A stretch of 64,000 nucleotides of DNA from Candidatus Binatia bacterium (GCA_029243485.1 JAQWRY010000088.1:235212-299211); one strand, 5' to 3'. Shown: positions 33,562 through 43,174, counted from the stretch's first letter. Notes: generated from the sequence alone by a model not told the origin. Made by a program: numbers and translations.

Positions 33562-34463
33562 GCTTGCTCCGTCGAGGCGCGTTCCGTGGGCTCGGCCTCG
33601 GTGGTGGCTCCGTCGGCGCTGGCTTCGGCAGTGGCGGGCTCGGCCTCGGTGGTGGCGGCTTCGCCGGTGCGGGGCTCGGCCTCGGTGGTGGCGGCTTCGC
33701 CGACGACCGCGGCGGCAGCTTCACGGGCGACGGCTTCCGCCTCAGTTGCGGCGGTTTCGCTCGAGATCGCTTCGGCGGCGACGGACCGCAGCGAGATCGG
33801 CGCCGCGGCGACCGGCGCAGGAGCCTCGTTCCAGCTCTCCTCGGCGGCGTCCGGGCCCAGGTGGCTGGGTTCGACACCGCGCACGGAGTCGACGATGCCG
33901 TCGGGCAGGCCGACGCGCTCGGCGGCGAGATACGGGATCATCGGAATCGGCGCGACGCCGAAGGTCTCGCGGAACAGCGAGGCGAACGTCTCACGTGCGC
34001 TCTTCAGTTTTCCCGTGAAGTAGAGCGCCTCGGTCTCGAGGTTCCACGCGCACTCGAAGAGCTTCGGGTTCGGGAGCGCGCGCGACATCAGGTTGGACTC
34101 GACGTCCTGCTTGATCTCGCGCTTCATGTCGCGGCTGAGCTTCTCCAGATCCTGCTCGCGCCGCCGAACGTCTTCCTGGCGCCGTCTCTCCATCCACGAG
34201 AGCTTCGCCGGCACGGCCCGCGTGTCGAACCGGAAACCGACCACGAGATACTGCTGAAAAAACAGATCGGTCGCATCGAAGTCGGTCACGAGGGGGTCGT
34301 GAATGGCGACCCAGCCGAATGCCTCGGCCTTCGGCATCCCGTCTTCGTCCGTATCGCGGAAGGCACGCTCTTCGACCGCGCGCGTGATGGCCTCGCGATC
34401 CATATTCGGTGGCGGTTTGGCGTGCAGACGGACGATGCTCGAAGTGGCGGAGAGAAATCCCAT
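33558..34463 (-). CDS. RdgC-like recombination-associated protein with repetitive acidic tail
   Basis: 301 residues from ATG 34463 (a start at 34502 adds an unlikely leader). Residues 1-200 follow the RdgC pattern: AFGWVAIHDPL, KLSRDMKREIKQDVESNLMS (matching the helix before LLPRAF in E. coli RdgC), ECAWNLETEALYFTGKLKSA and FRETFGVAPIPMIP. E. coli RdgC is a ring-shaped DNA-binding protein that restrains RecA. The last ~95 residues are low-complexity Ala/Glu/Thr repeats (ATTEAEP units). The canonical C-terminal half is missing and may be supplied by the overlapping downstream gene. Confidence 0.65.
   Translation of the reverse strand: MGFLSATSSIVRLHAKPPPNMDREAITRAVEERAFRDTDEDGMPKAEAFGWVAIHDPLVTDFDATDLFFQQYLVVGFRFDTRAVPAKLSWMERRRQEDVRRREQDLEKLSRDMKREIKQDVESNLMSRALPNPKLFECAWNLETEALYFTGKLKSARETFASLFRETFGVAPIPMIPYLAAERVGLPDGIVDSVRGVEPSHLGPDAAEESWNEAPAPVAAAPISLRSVAAEAISSETAATEAEAVAREAAAAVVGEAATTEAEPRTGEAATTEAEPATAEASADGATTEAEPTERASTEQA
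33588..33701 (+). repeat. Imperfect repeats in the tail of the RdgC-like gene
   Basis: A 21-base unit beginning GGGCTCGG occurs at 33588, 33636 and 33672 (spacings 48 and 36, both multiples of three). The last two copies are identical over 30 bases. On the coding strand they specify ATTEAEP units. This is coding-region repeat expansion and a likely site of length variation by slippage. Confidence 0.8.
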
Positions 34464-34535
34464 GGCGGCCGCGAAGTAGCACCGTCCGTCCGCCCGGTGC
34501 AAGGCGGTTCGGGGCTTGACACGCCTCGTCTCCGC

Positions 34536-35111
34536 TCAGAGCCGGGTGGAGAGCTGCGCGAAGATGAATCCGACGACGACCGCGACACCCGCGAACGCCA
34601 GGAATCCCAGGAGGAAGGCCTGGACGGCACGGATTGTGGTCACGGCGAACGCCTGACGGATGGCGATGACGTTCGCGACGAGCGACAGGCCGAAAATGAG
34701 CACGCCGAGCGCCAGTTCGAATGGCGCCGAGTCGAGTGAGGCGAGGCCGAGCAGCCACAAAATTTGCGGACTCGTCGCGTAGCCGGTGCAGCGCAGCACG
34801 CGGGGCAGATCGACGTTGGTGCCCAGGAACCGATTCCCGACGACCCACACGAGCGCGCCCGGCACGAGCCAGCTGAAGTACGCCCACGCGAGCGCGAGAG
34901 GCATGTCCTCCATCGGAATGCGCTCGGGCCCGCCGAGCGCTTGGGCGAGGGCTGTGATCGCGACGACGACGGCGGCCTGATTGGTCGCATCGGGGTCGGC
35001 GGCAATCTCGTCGTACACCGGGCCCTGCAGCTGCAGGGAGCCGGTCATGCGCTGCACGAACGGTCGGACCTCGTCTGCCGCCGAGGCGTTTTTGGGCTCC
35101 TCGGGAGTCAC
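34536..35111 (-). CDS. Yip1-domain membrane protein
   Basis: 191 residues with a short cytoplasmic N-tail (MTPEEPKNASAADEVRPFVQRM) and four to five hydrophobic segments (VVVAITALAQALG; FSWLVPGALVWVVGNRFLG; TSPQILWLLGLASL; FELALGVLIFGLSLVANV; VQAFLLGFLAFAGVAVVVGF). The pattern and the GTNVDLPRVLRCTGYATSP stretch fit bacterial Yip1-domain proteins, whose function is unknown. The start overlaps the upstream monooxygenase-like gene as ATGA, suggesting one transcript. Confidence 0.72.
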   Translation of the reverse strand: MTPEEPKNASAADEVRPFVQRMTGSLQLQGPVYDEIAADPDATNQAAVVVAITALAQALGGPERIPMEDMPLALAWAYFSWLVPGALVWVVGNRFLGTNVDLPRVLRCTGYATSPQILWLLGLASLDSAPFELALGVLIFGLSLVANVIAIRQAFAVTTIRAVQAFLLGFLAFAGVAVVVGFIFAQLSTRL

Positions 35112-35458
35112 GCCTTCTCGGTCGTTTGGATGACCTCGTGGATCTCGAGCACGTTCGGCCCCGCGAACATCTCCGCCGGTGGACGGTTCGAGTGTGCGGC
35201 GCGGAACGAGTCGCTCTTCGTCCAGTCCCAGAAGGCCTCTTCGCTCTCCCAGTAGGTCTGGACGAGATAGAAGCCCTGTTCTTCCTTCTCCTCGTACTCG
35301 CCGGTCTTGTGATTCAGGCGGCGTTGAACGGGGCGCAGGACGAGGTTCTTCACGAAGCCCGGTGACGAGTCGATGAGGTGCGCGCGCTTCTTGAAGCGCT
35401 CTTCGAAGTCCGCCTCGTGGCCCTCGGAGACGGGAATGCGGTTGGTGACGACGAACAT
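35108..35458 (-). CDS. Antibiotic-biosynthesis-monooxygenase fold protein (HmoA/IsdG-like)
   Basis: 116 residues from ATG 35458, just after GGAGGAAG; the in-frame start at 35491 overlaps the UbiB-like gene. It has the ferredoxin-like ABM fold pattern: MFVVTNRIPVSEGHEADFEE, then FVKNLVLRPVQ, YLVQTYWESEEAFWDWTKSD and SFRAAHSN. Family members oxidise or degrade haem or polyketides, but many are uncharacterised; the Asn/Trp/His set of IsdG is not clearly present, so haem degradation is only a possibility. Confidence 0.75.
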   Translation of the reverse strand: MFVVTNRIPVSEGHEADFEERFKKRAHLIDSSPGFVKNLVLRPVQRRLNHKTGEYEEKEEQGFYLVQTYWESEEAFWDWTKSDSFRAAHSNRPPAEMFAGPNVLEIHEVIQTTEKA

Positions 35459-35483
35459 CGCGTGACTTCCTCCCGAGCCGTCC

Positions 35484-36788
35484 TCAAGCACGATCCCCGC
35501 CGGGCTGCAATTGGCCCGCCATGAGGGCCTCTTGGAGATAGGGTAGAGCTTCGTGCGTGAGGGAGAGTTCGGGAGCGAGGCGCTTACCGAGGCCCTCCGC
35601 GGTCATGAGAGCGATGTTCACCATCGTCATGTGGCTGCGCGCCTGGACGCGATGCCGCCGCAGGATGTCGAAGATCCGACCGATCTCGGCCGTGATCTGC
35701 ACGTTCTGGAGGCCCTGGTCCTGCAGGCTGCCGACGAAGTTCGCCATCTCGCGCTCGTAGGCGTCGTAGTCCGGAGTGGCGGTGTGAGGCGCGTTCTCGT
35801 GGAACAGGCGGGCGACGGTCTTGCCGTCGCCGGTGGCGAGCGCGAAGAGCGTCTGGGCAGTGGTAATCCGATCTTCGTCGTTGATCTCGCCCGTGAGGCC
35901 GAGGTCGAGGAGTACGACATGCGAAGGATGCTGAAAGCGCATGTTGCCCGGATGAAGGTCCGCGTGCACGAAGCCGTGTAGGAAGATCATCCGGCAGACG
36001 CACCGCATGCCCGCGGTCACGATCGCGTGGACGTCGCACCCGGTCGCTTCCAATTCCGATTCGTGGACGCCATCGACGAACTCCATCGTGAGGACGGCGT
36101 CGGAGCACGCATCGAGATAGAGGCGAGGGAAGTCCACATCGGGATCGTCGATGAAGTTCTCGGTGAATCGCGCGTTGTTGCGTGCCTCGTTCTCGAGGTG
36201 GATCTGCGCCTGCACGGCGTCGCAGAACGCGCGGAGTGCTTCCTCCAGAGCCATGAGGCGAACACTCGGAATCACGCGCTCGAGCGTGCGCCCGATGAAC
36301 AGCAGGATTGACCGGTCGAGCGACGCCTTCTCCACGATGTCGGGCCGTCGGACCTTCACTGCGACGGTGTCGCCGCCGTCCTTGAGGATCCCCCGGTGTA
36401 CTTGTGCGACGGAGGCGGCTGCGACCGGCGTTGGGTCGAACTCCTCGAAGATCTCGTCGAGCCGGCGACCCAGTTCGGACTCGATCGTGCGTTGGACGTC
36501 TTCGAAGGCGAACGGAGGCACGTCGTCCTGCAAGGTGGTGAGTTCGCTGACGAGCGCGCGGGGCAGAAGGTCGCCGCGCGTCGACGCGATCTGGCCGACT
36601 TTGATGAAGGTTGCCCCGAGATCGGCGCAGAGCCCGACCAGTGCCCTCCCGAGGGCGCGCATGCTCGCCTCGGGATCGCCCGCGAGGGCGCGGCGCTCTC
36701 GAGTGAAAGCCACCAGCCCGAGGGCGGACGCCCGGAGGATCTGTGCTGAGCGGCGCGTGATGCGCCAGGCGGAGGATCTAGAGTTCAC
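35484..36788 (-). CDS. ABC1/UbiB-family atypical kinase
   Basis: 434 residues from GTG 36788 (GTGA overlap with the MFS stop); a longer open frame is antisense-like sequence inside the MFS gene. Motifs of the UbiB/ADCK family: GATFIKVGQIASTRGDLLP (KxGQ), PVAAASVAQVHRG (Ala-rich nucleotide loop), DTVAVKVRRPDI (Lys), HADLHPGNMRF (catalytic loop) and LLDLGLTGEI (metal loop). These proteins support quinone (coenzyme Q or menaquinone) biosynthesis or lipid homeostasis at the membrane. The C-terminal membrane helices of canonical UbiB are absent or weak here. Confidence 0.88.
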   Translation of the reverse strand: MNSRSSAWRITRRSAQILRASALGLVAFTRERRALAGDPEASMRALGRALVGLCADLGATFIKVGQIASTRGDLLPRALVSELTTLQDDVPPFAFEDVQRTIESELGRRLDEIFEEFDPTPVAAASVAQVHRGILKDGGDTVAVKVRRPDIVEKASLDRSILLFIGRTLERVIPSVRLMALEEALRAFCDAVQAQIHLENEARNNARFTENFIDDPDVDFPRLYLDACSDAVLTMEFVDGVHESELEATGCDVHAIVTAGMRCVCRMIFLHGFVHADLHPGNMRFQHPSHVVLLDLGLTGEINDEDRITTAQTLFALATGDGKTVARLFHENAPHTATPDYDAYEREMANFVGSLQDQGLQNVQITAEIGRIFDILRRHRVQARSHMTMVNIALMTAEGLGKRLAPELSLTHEALPYLQEALMAGQLQPGGDRA

Positions 36789-38074
36789 GCTGGTGCTCCC
36801 GTGTGTTGCGGCGGGCGTACGAACAGGATCAGCGTTGCGGCGGAGAGCCCGACGACGAACAAGACCCAGATCGCGCTCGGATAGCCGCCGAAGCGTTCGG
36901 CGACGACCCCGACGAGCAAGGGGCCGATGCCCCCGCCAAGCGAGGTGAGGAAGTTCAGCATGCCGAGGACGGCCCCGAACGAGGCTAGGCCGAAGAGTTC
37001 GGCAACGAGCAAGGACTGCATCATGAAGATGGCGCCAATCGTCAGTCCGAACACGACCGACGCGGCGAGGAGGCCGCTCGGATCCGTCGCGAGCCCGAGG
37101 CCCGCGAGCGAGAGGGCTTGTGTCGCGAAAAGAATGGCCGTGACGTTCCGCTTCTCCATCCGGTCCGCGAGGCGCCCGGCGACGAGACGTCCGACGATGC
37201 TCCCGGTGGGGATCGTCGCGGCGCCGATCGCGGCCGCGGACGTGTCGAGGTGATCGCGCAAGAGGTGGAGGTGGTGCACCGCGAGACCGGTCTGACAGAT
37301 GAGGATCGAACCGAACGAGAGCGCGAGAAGTCGAAAGCTCCGAGTGCGCATCGCCGCGCGAACGGTCCACGGCAGTTCACCGTCCGCGCCGTCCGCGTCC
37401 GCATCGTCGACCAGGTGGTCGCCGTCGGGTTCGAGGCCGTGCGTCTGTGGGTCCTCGCGAACGACCCAAAGGGTGATTGGAAGGACGATCACCAGGACGA
37501 GCGCTGCGAGCCAACGCGTGGCGATCTGCATCCCCTCGGTCGCGATGAGTGCCGTGGCGATCGGAACCAGGATGAGGCCGCCCACCGACACGCCGGTCTG
37601 TGAGAAACTCATCGCGCGAGAGCGGCCGCGGACGAACCACTTGTTCATGAGCGACGACAGAGGAATCGCGGAGCTCATCGAAAAGCTCGCGGCGAGCAGC
37701 AGGTACACGAAGTACAGCTGGGCGGGCTCGTCGATGGAACCGAGCCACAGCAGGGCCGTCGCCATGGTGATCGCGCCGGCGAGGAGAAGGGGGCGCGTCC
37801 CGAAGCGGTCGACGACGCGCCCGACGCCGACGCCGACGAGACCCGTCGTGATGAAGTAGACGGTCGACGCGCCCGAGACCGACGCCTTCGACCATCCGTT
37901 TTCCCGGATGAGGCCGTCGAGGAAGACGGTCTGGCCGTAGAAGCCGATCCCCACGCTGACGAAACTCAGCGCGAACCCAGCCGCGACGACGTACCAGCCG
38001 TAGTAGAGCTCGGGCCGGAGACGGTGGATGGGCGGCAGGGCTCGGATCGGGGGCGAGTCGGGGGCCGCAGGCAC
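36785..38074 (-). CDS. MFS transporter (monocarboxylate/OFA-like)
   Basis: 429 residues with twelve hydrophobic segments, GTG start at 38074. The N-terminus (ELYYGWYVVAAGFALSFVSV) and GRVVDRFGTRPLLLAGA after helix 2 are those of the oxalate-formate antiporter/monocarboxylate group. The acidic central loop (DGDHLVDDADADGADGE) is about 35 residues. The C-half repeat motif is AGRLADRMEKRNVTA. It probably imports or exports an organic acid. Transcription starts from the short region shared with tesB, which holds a palindrome. Confidence 0.87.
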   Translation of the reverse strand: MPAAPDSPPIRALPPIHRLRPELYYGWYVVAAGFALSFVSVGIGFYGQTVFLDGLIRENGWSKASVSGASTVYFITTGLVGVGVGRVVDRFGTRPLLLAGAITMATALLWLGSIDEPAQLYFVYLLLAASFSMSSAIPLSSLMNKWFVRGRSRAMSFSQTGVSVGGLILVPIATALIATEGMQIATRWLAALVLVIVLPITLWVVREDPQTHGLEPDGDHLVDDADADGADGELPWTVRAAMRTRSFRLLALSFGSILICQTGLAVHHLHLLRDHLDTSAAAIGAATIPTGSIVGRLVAGRLADRMEKRNVTAILFATQALSLAGLGLATDPSGLLAASVVFGLTIGAIFMMQSLLVAELFGLASFGAVLGMLNFLTSLGGGIGPLLVGVVAERFGGYPSAIWVLFVVGLSAATLILFVRPPQHTGAPA

Positions 38075-38101
38075 GTACCGGGAGGGGATAACATGGGGGG
38101 T

Positions 38102-38117
38102 CTGGTGATCTCACCAG
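38102..38117. promoter_or_regulatory. Perfect inverted repeat between divergent MFS and TesB genes
   Basis: CTGGTGATCTCACCAG: seven-base arms around TC, in the 66-base space between GTG 38074 (minus) and ATG 38141 (plus). The size and position suit a dimeric repressor operator, and TGGT/ACCA half-sites recall GntR/FadR- or TetR-type operators. No regulator gene is adjacent. A dyad so exact in such a short intergenic region is unlikely to be accidental, but binding is unproven. Confidence 0.45.
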
Positions 38118-38140
38118 TGGTTCCGGGTACCCTCCTCGGT

Positions 38141-39016
38141 ATGGAGAATCCGGAGGAGACCCAGCGCCTGCTCGATGAACTGGTCGCTCTGCTCGATCTC
38201 GAAGAGCTCGATCTGAACATCTTTCGGGGCAGGAGTCCCAAGGAGAGCCGGGTACGGGTCTTCGGCGGCCAGGTCGCGGCGCAGGCGCTCGTGGCAGCGG
38301 GGCGCACCGCGCAGGACACGGTCGCGCACTCCCTGCACGCTTACTTCCTGCGGGCGGGCGACCCCTCGATTCCGATTCTCTACGAGGTCGACCGTATTCG
38401 CGATGGGAAGTCGTTTGCCACGCGGCGTGTCGTCGCGATCCAACGGGGGCGCGCGATCTTCAATCTCCAGGCGTCGTTCCAGCACCCCGAGCCGGGGCCC
38501 GACCATCAGATGAAGATGCCGGACGCACCGGACCCGGAGAGCCTGCCGACGTGGGCCGAACGGATGGCGAAGACCCTCGTGAACGAGCCGCAGGAGGTCC
38601 GCGACTGGTTCCAGCGGCCACGGCCGCTGGAACTCCGCTACGTGGAGTCGTTCGATCCCGAGCGCAGGAGCCAGGGCCAGCACGTGTGGCTTCGTGTGAA
38701 CGGCCGGCTGCCGGATCTTCCGCTGCTCCACCAGTGCGTCGTCGCTTACGCCTCGGACATGACGCTGCTGGATACGGCGACGCTGCCGCACGGTCTGCTC
38801 TGGAACGATCCGCGCTACATGATGGCGAGCCTGGACCACGCGATGTGGTTCCACCGAGACCTTCGGGCGGACGAGTGGCTTTTGTATTCGCAGGAGAGCC
38901 CGTCTGGCTCGGGCGCGCGCGGCTTTGCGTGGGGGCACCTCTTCCGGCGAGACGGAACGCTCGTCGCTTCGGTAGCCCAGGAGGGGCTCGTCCGACCGAT
39001 TCGGCCGAAGGAGTAG
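38141..39016 (+). CDS. tesB: Acyl-CoA thioesterase II (TesB)
   Basis: 291 residues from ATG 38141. The double hot-dog fold of TesB is evident: first half RVFGGQVAAQALVAAGRTAQ and HSLHAYFLRAGDPSIPILYE, second half HQCVVAYASDMTLLDTATLPHG, SLDHAMWFHRDLRADEWLLY and RGFAWGHLFRRDGTLVASV. It hydrolyses acyl-CoA to fatty acid and CoA, relieving beta-oxidation overload. The operator-like palindrome 24 bases upstream may link it to the MFS gene. Confidence 0.93.
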   Translation: MENPEETQRLLDELVALLDLEELDLNIFRGRSPKESRVRVFGGQVAAQALVAAGRTAQDTVAHSLHAYFLRAGDPSIPILYEVDRIRDGKSFATRRVVAIQRGRAIFNLQASFQHPEPGPDHQMKMPDAPDPESLPTWAERMAKTLVNEPQEVRDWFQRPRPLELRYVESFDPERRSQGQHVWLRVNGRLPDLPLLHQCVVAYASDMTLLDTATLPHGLLWNDPRYMMASLDHAMWFHRDLRADEWLLYSQESPSGSGARGFAWGHLFRRDGTLVASVAQEGLVRPIRPKE

Positions 39017-39022
39017 CCGGGC

Positions 39023-39823
39023 CTACTGCGCTTTGACCTCGACGCGGACCGGGATCCACTTGTTCACGGTGGAATCCATCTGCCCGTTTTCCTTCCACCG
39101 GGTCACGAAACCGTCGAGTGCGCCCTTCAGGTTCGGGTCGTCCTTGCGCACGCCCCAGGCCAGGTACTCCTCGGTGAGCGGCTCGTAGAGCGCGAGCAAT
39201 TCGCGTTCTTTCGGGTCGAGGGAGACCCGCCAGATGGTCGGTGCGTCGTGAATGAAGAGGTCGATCGATCCGTCGCGAAGGGCGGCGACGCCCTTGTCCG
39301 CGCTCTCTACGGCGACCTTGGTCGCCTTGGGCAGAGACGCGGCGACGTAGCGGCCTCCGGTCGTCCCCTGGACGAAGCCAATCTTGGCTCCGCTTGCGTT
39401 CAGGCGCCCCGGGTCGGCGAAGCGGGAGAACTCCTCGGAGCTCACGAGGGCCATCTGGCCGACGCGCATGTAGGGCTGAACGAAGTCGACACTCTTCGCG
39501 CGCTCCTCGGTGACGGACATGCCCGACATGATTACGTCGATCTTCTTCGCCTGGAGCGCCGGGATGAGTTCCTTGAACTCCATCGTCTTGAACTCGATCG
39601 GCTTGCCGATTTCGGCCCCGACGGCGCGAGCCAGATCGACCTCGAGGCCCCCGAGTTGGCCGTCCTTCTCGAACGCGACCGGTGGGTAGCTCGTGGACAG
39701 ACCGACGCGCAGGGGCGTCGCGTCGGGGTTCTCTTGCGCTTCGGCCCAAGGGGCGATCGTCATCCCCAGAAGGCACAGGGCCACCAGGAGCCCCGCTCGT
39801 TTGCCGCTCATCGTCTTGCGCAT
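39023..39823 (-). CDS. Periplasmic solute-binding protein, family 3 (amino-acid type)
   Basis: 266 residues; signal peptide GLLVALCLLGMTIAPWAEA then PLRVGLSTSYPPVAFEKDGQ, the family 3 start, with GLEVDLARAVGAEIG, LQAKKIDVIMSGMSVTEERA and FVQPYMRVGQMALV following the two-lobed binding-protein plan. It binds a polar amino acid or similar solute for an ABC importer, but no permease or ATPase gene is nearby, so it works with distant partners or is a sensor. ATG 39823 or 39811 can start it. Confidence 0.88.
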   Translation of the reverse strand: MRKTMSGKRAGLLVALCLLGMTIAPWAEAQENPDATPLRVGLSTSYPPVAFEKDGQLGGLEVDLARAVGAEIGKPIEFKTMEFKELIPALQAKKIDVIMSGMSVTEERAKSVDFVQPYMRVGQMALVSSEEFSRFADPGRLNASGAKIGFVQGTTGGRYVAASLPKATKVAVESADKGVAALRDGSIDLFIHDAPTIWRVSLDPKERELLALYEPLTEEYLAWGVRKDDPNLKGALDGFVTRWKENGQMDSTVNKWIPVRVEVKAQ

Positions 39824-39857
39824 GTGCGCGCGAACATAGGCGACGACTCGGGCGGGA

Positions 39858-40763
39858 TCAACGCGGTGTCGCGGTTGGGTGCTGGTCGTTCAGGTTCCAG
39901 TCGTACTCGATGAAATCGACATCGTAGCCTTCCTGGCGGGCCCGCAGGAGGGCGGCCTCGTGTTCCTTCGGGCCGTAAAGCGAGATGTACGTCAGGAGCG
40001 TTGCGGGTTGATCCGGGTGGTTCTTCTCGAGCCATTCCGTGAAGTCGGCGCCGTGCCACTTCAGGATCGAGGAGACGTAGACCGTCTCTTCGTCGTGGTC
40101 GAATCGGAGATTTCGGGGCTGCGCGAAGAAGCGGAACGTCTCTCGGTCGAGTTGGTCCTGGAGGCGGGCTGCGGAGAACGCCTCCTGCGGGAGGTGCGGG
40201 CATCCGATGGACGCGCAGTTCAGCGCGAAGTGCACGCGGGGTTCGCCGAACCGCGAGCGAATCAGGGAGTTCTCGAGATCGTAGAGATTCGTCGTCTCGC
40301 CGCCGACTTCGACCTGCTGCAAGAAAAAGAACCCGACCTTGTCGTCAATGATGTTGAGCGGGAAGACGTTGCCGATGTCGGTCACGCTGGCGACCGGGTA
40401 GTATTGCACTACGGTGTACAGCACGGCGGCGTTGTACGCGTTGATGAAGTACGCGAGCTCGTCGTCGCGCGTCGGGAACCGCTCGGGAGCGTTGTCGGGA
40501 CTCTCCTCGGTGATCCACCAGTAGTAGCGATCGAGCATGCCGGGGTCGCGCTGGAGTGCCGCGTAGTCGACACGTCCGTTCCCGTCGACGAAGCGCTTCT
40601 GTACGTCGTCGAGGTCTACGTGGGCGACTTCGGGTGTCGTCTCGCCGGAGGGGAGGGCGACACGCGGTCTTTGGATCGTGGTGCACGCGTTCACGAGCGT
40701 GAGTGCCGCGGCTGCGATCAGCAGCGACGAACGACGGCGAGACGGCGAGCGGGTAGGGGGCAT
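39858..40763 (-). CDS. DUF547 lipoprotein
   Basis: 301 residues. A lipobox (LTLVNAC, acyl Cys ~27) follows an Arg-rich N-terminus. The body has the DUF547 landmarks YFINAYNAAVLYTVVQYYP, then HFALNCASIGCPHLPQEAF (Cys/His cluster) and YVSSILKWHGADFTEW. DUF547 proteins resemble cysteine-protease/transglutaminase folds but have no proven activity. GGAGAAGG precedes ATG 40763, and the SPATA20-like gene ends only eight bases upstream, so both lipoproteins are probably co-transcribed. Confidence 0.85.
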   Translation of the reverse strand: MPPTRSPSRRRSSLLIAAAALTLVNACTTIQRPRVALPSGETTPEVAHVDLDDVQKRFVDGNGRVDYAALQRDPGMLDRYYWWITEESPDNAPERFPTRDDELAYFINAYNAAVLYTVVQYYPVASVTDIGNVFPLNIIDDKVGFFFLQQVEVGGETTNLYDLENSLIRSRFGEPRVHFALNCASIGCPHLPQEAFSAARLQDQLDRETFRFFAQPRNLRFDHDEETVYVSSILKWHGADFTEWLEKNHPDQPATLLTYISLYGPKEHEAALLRARQEGYDVDFIEYDWNLNDQHPTATPR

Positions 40764-40771
40764 GCCTTCTC

Positions 40772-43174
40772 CTAGTTCGGATACGGTCGAACGGTGGCGA
40801 GCTGTTTCGCGAACAGGTCAGGGTCGGTCGTCGGCAGAGCGCAGACGCGGTTTTCGCAGACGTAGGCGGTCACTCGTCCGTCGCGCGCGATCTTGCCAGC
40901 GACGAGGGGGATGAGATTCGCGAGCGCGGTGGCGGGCTCTCCCTCGACGGTGAGAGCGACGATCGAGTTGGGAAGATACTGATGGGCGAGCACGGAGAGG
41001 AACGGCGCAAGCCCCTCGTCGTCCGGGCCCGGCAGAACGAGGATCACCTCTTTGGGCGTGTCGAGGTACTGATCCAGCGCCGAGAGGAGCCTCGGGGAAC
41101 GGGAAGGCCGGGTTCGCAGGTCGAGCGCAAAGGCTCCGAACAGTTTTTCGGCGCGGCTCTTGTAGGCCTCGTCGGTCGTGAACTCGTAGAGCCGCAGTAG
41201 ATTCGACGCCGCCACCGAGTTCCCCGATGGGCGCGCGCCGTCGTAGATCCCCTTTCGTCGAACGAGGAGTTCTTCGCCATCCGTGGACGTCATGAAATAG
41301 CCGCCGTTTCCTTCGTCCCAGAAGCCCGAATCGAGCGTGCCCTGCAAGCCGATCGCGGCGCGCAGCCAGCGGGGATCGAAGCTCGCCTCGTAGAGGTCGA
41401 GCAGGCCGGCGATGAAGAACGCGTAGTCGTCCAAAACGGCGTCGTGGCGTGCCTTGCCGTCGATGTACGAACGGTTGAGCCTGCCGTCCTTGGTCATGCG
41501 GCCGAGGACGACGTGTGCGGCAGCGGCTGCAGCCTCGGCGTACCCGGCCTTCTCGAGCACGCGAGCGCCGCGGGCGAACGCCGAGACGGCGAGTCCGTTC
41601 CAGGCGGCCAGAACTTTGTCGTCGCGGATCGGCGGAGGGCGATCCCCGCGCGCGTCGTAGAGCGACGCCCTCGCGGCGGCGAGCTCCGCCTCGGTCTCTT
41701 CGACCGACAGGCCGGCATCGCGCGCGACCTCCTCGACCGGACGGGCTCCGTGGAGGATGTTGCGACCTTCGAAGTTGCCGGCTTCGGTCACGCCGTACCG
41801 GCTCGCGACGAGCGCCGCGCGTTTCTCGCCGACCAGCTCGATGATCTCCGCCGGGGTCCACGTGAAGAACCAACCCTCTTCCTGGTGCCCTTCGGGAGTG
41901 GGGCTGTCGGCATCGGTTGCCGAGTAGAAGGCCCCCTCCGAGGAGGTCATCTCGCGGCGCATGTAGTCGAGCGTCTCGCGCGCGACGTCGGCGAACCGCT
42001 CTTCGCCGGTGATTTGATAGGCATCCAGATAGGCCACGACGAGGAGCGCGTTGTCGTAGAGCATCTTTTCGAAGTGGGGAGTGAGCCACTCGCGATCTGT
42101 GGCGTACCGATGGAATCCGCCCCCCACGTGGTCCCGGATTCCACCGGCGGCCATGTGATCGAGCGTTCCGAGCGCGTGGGACAGGGCGACCGGGTCGCCG
42201 GTGCGGCGTCCGTGGCGCATGAGGAGTTCGAGCCCGACGGTCCGCGGGAACTTGGGCGGACGCCCGAAGCCCCCCCATTCGGGGTCGTAGGTCTTGGCCA
42301 TCGACGCTTGGGTCATGAGGATCGGCGTCGCCCCCGGCACGGTCTCCGGCTTGCGAGGCTGGCTCTGCGCACGCAGGCGCGCCGTAATCTGCTTTGCCTG
42401 TTCGGCGATGGCGTCGGGGTCGCCGGCGTACTGCGTCGACAGCGCCTGCAGGATCTCGAGCAATCCGGCGCGGCTTCCCCGGTCCCCCTTGCGGGCAGGA
42501 AAGTAGGTGCCGCCGAAGAAGGGCTCCCGGTCTGGGGTGAGCACGACCGTCATCGGCCAACCGCCTCCGCCCGTGAGCATCTGCACGACGGCCATGTAGA
42601 CTTGGTCGACGTCGGGTCGTTCCTCGCGGTCGACCTTGATCGGGATGAAGTTCGCGTTCATGTACGCCGCGATCTCTTCGTCTTCGAACGACTCGCGCTC
42701 CATCACGTGGCACCAGTGGCACGTCGAGTACCCGATACTCAGAAATACGGGACGGCCGAGCCGACGTGCCTCCTCGAAGGCTTCGTCGCCCCAGGGCCGC
42801 CAGTCGACGGGGTTGTGTGCGTGCTGCAGGAGGTACGGGCTGGTCTCGAGGATGAGGCGGTTCGTGTAGATCGGCGAGCCATCCTCACGGACGTGGTGCG
42901 TCCGCGGTTCATATTCGGCGTCGCGCAGAGCGAGAGTCTTCGCGAGCTCCGCGCGAACTTCGTCGGGGAAGGGCTCCGATCCCGGTGCACCGGTCGGGAC
43001 GGGCCAGCTCTGGAGCGCGACGCGCGCCGTTGGCGCGGGGGGAGGTGGTGGGCGCGTCTCCGGGGCGTCGCCGGTCGTGTCGTTGGTACAGCTGACGACC
43101 AGCGTCGTCGCTGCAATCACCATAAAGAGTGCTGCGGCGTACCCGATCTTTCTCGACGGAAGTGTCCTGCGCAT
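40772..43174 (-). CDS. SPATA20/YyaL-family protein: thioredoxin-like plus alpha/alpha-barrel domain, lipoprotein
   Basis: 800 residues from ATG 43174. A membrane signal with lipobox (TTLVVSC) is followed by a Pro-rich linker, then [20 protein letters not shown] and [18 protein letters not shown], the DUF255 thioredoxin-like domain with a CxxC pair, then a long (alpha/alpha)6 glycosidase-like domain ([34 protein letters not shown]). The family (human SPATA20) is conserved but poorly understood; a redox or N-glycan epimerase-like role is suggested by fold only. Export as a lipoprotein is unusual compared with the more common cytosolic forms. Confidence 0.9.
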   Translation of the reverse strand: MRRTLPSRKIGYAAALFMVIAATTLVVSCTNDTTGDAPETRPPPPPAPTARVALQSWPVPTGAPGSEPFPDEVRAELAKTLALRDAEYEPRTHHVREDGSPIYTNRLILETSPYLLQHAHNPVDWRPWGDEAFEEARRLGRPVFLSIGYSTCHWCHVMERESFEDEEIAAYMNANFIPIKVDREERPDVDQVYMAVVQMLTGGGGWPMTVVLTPDREPFFGGTYFPARKGDRGSRAGLLEILQALSTQYAGDPDAIAEQAKQITARLRAQSQPRKPETVPGATPILMTQASMAKTYDPEWGGFGRPPKFPRTVGLELLMRHGRRTGDPVALSHALGTLDHMAAGGIRDHVGGGFHRYATDREWLTPHFEKMLYDNALLVVAYLDAYQITGEERFADVARETLDYMRREMTSSEGAFYSATDADSPTPEGHQEEGWFFTWTPAEIIELVGEKRAALVASRYGVTEAGNFEGRNILHGARPVEEVARDAGLSVEETEAELAAARASLYDARGDRPPPIRDDKVLAAWNGLAVSAFARGARVLEKAGYAEAAAAAAHVVLGRMTKDGRLNRSYIDGKARHDAVLDDYAFFIAGLLDLYEASFDPRWLRAAIGLQGTLDSGFWDEGNGGYFMTSTDGEELLVRRKGIYDGARPSGNSVAASNLLRLYEFTTDEAYKSRAEKLFGAFALDLRTRPSRSPRLLSALDQYLDTPKEVILVLPGPDDEGLAPFLSVLAHQYLPNSIVALTVEGEPATALANLIPLVAGKIARDGRVTAYVCENRVCALPTTDPDLFAKQLATVRPYPN

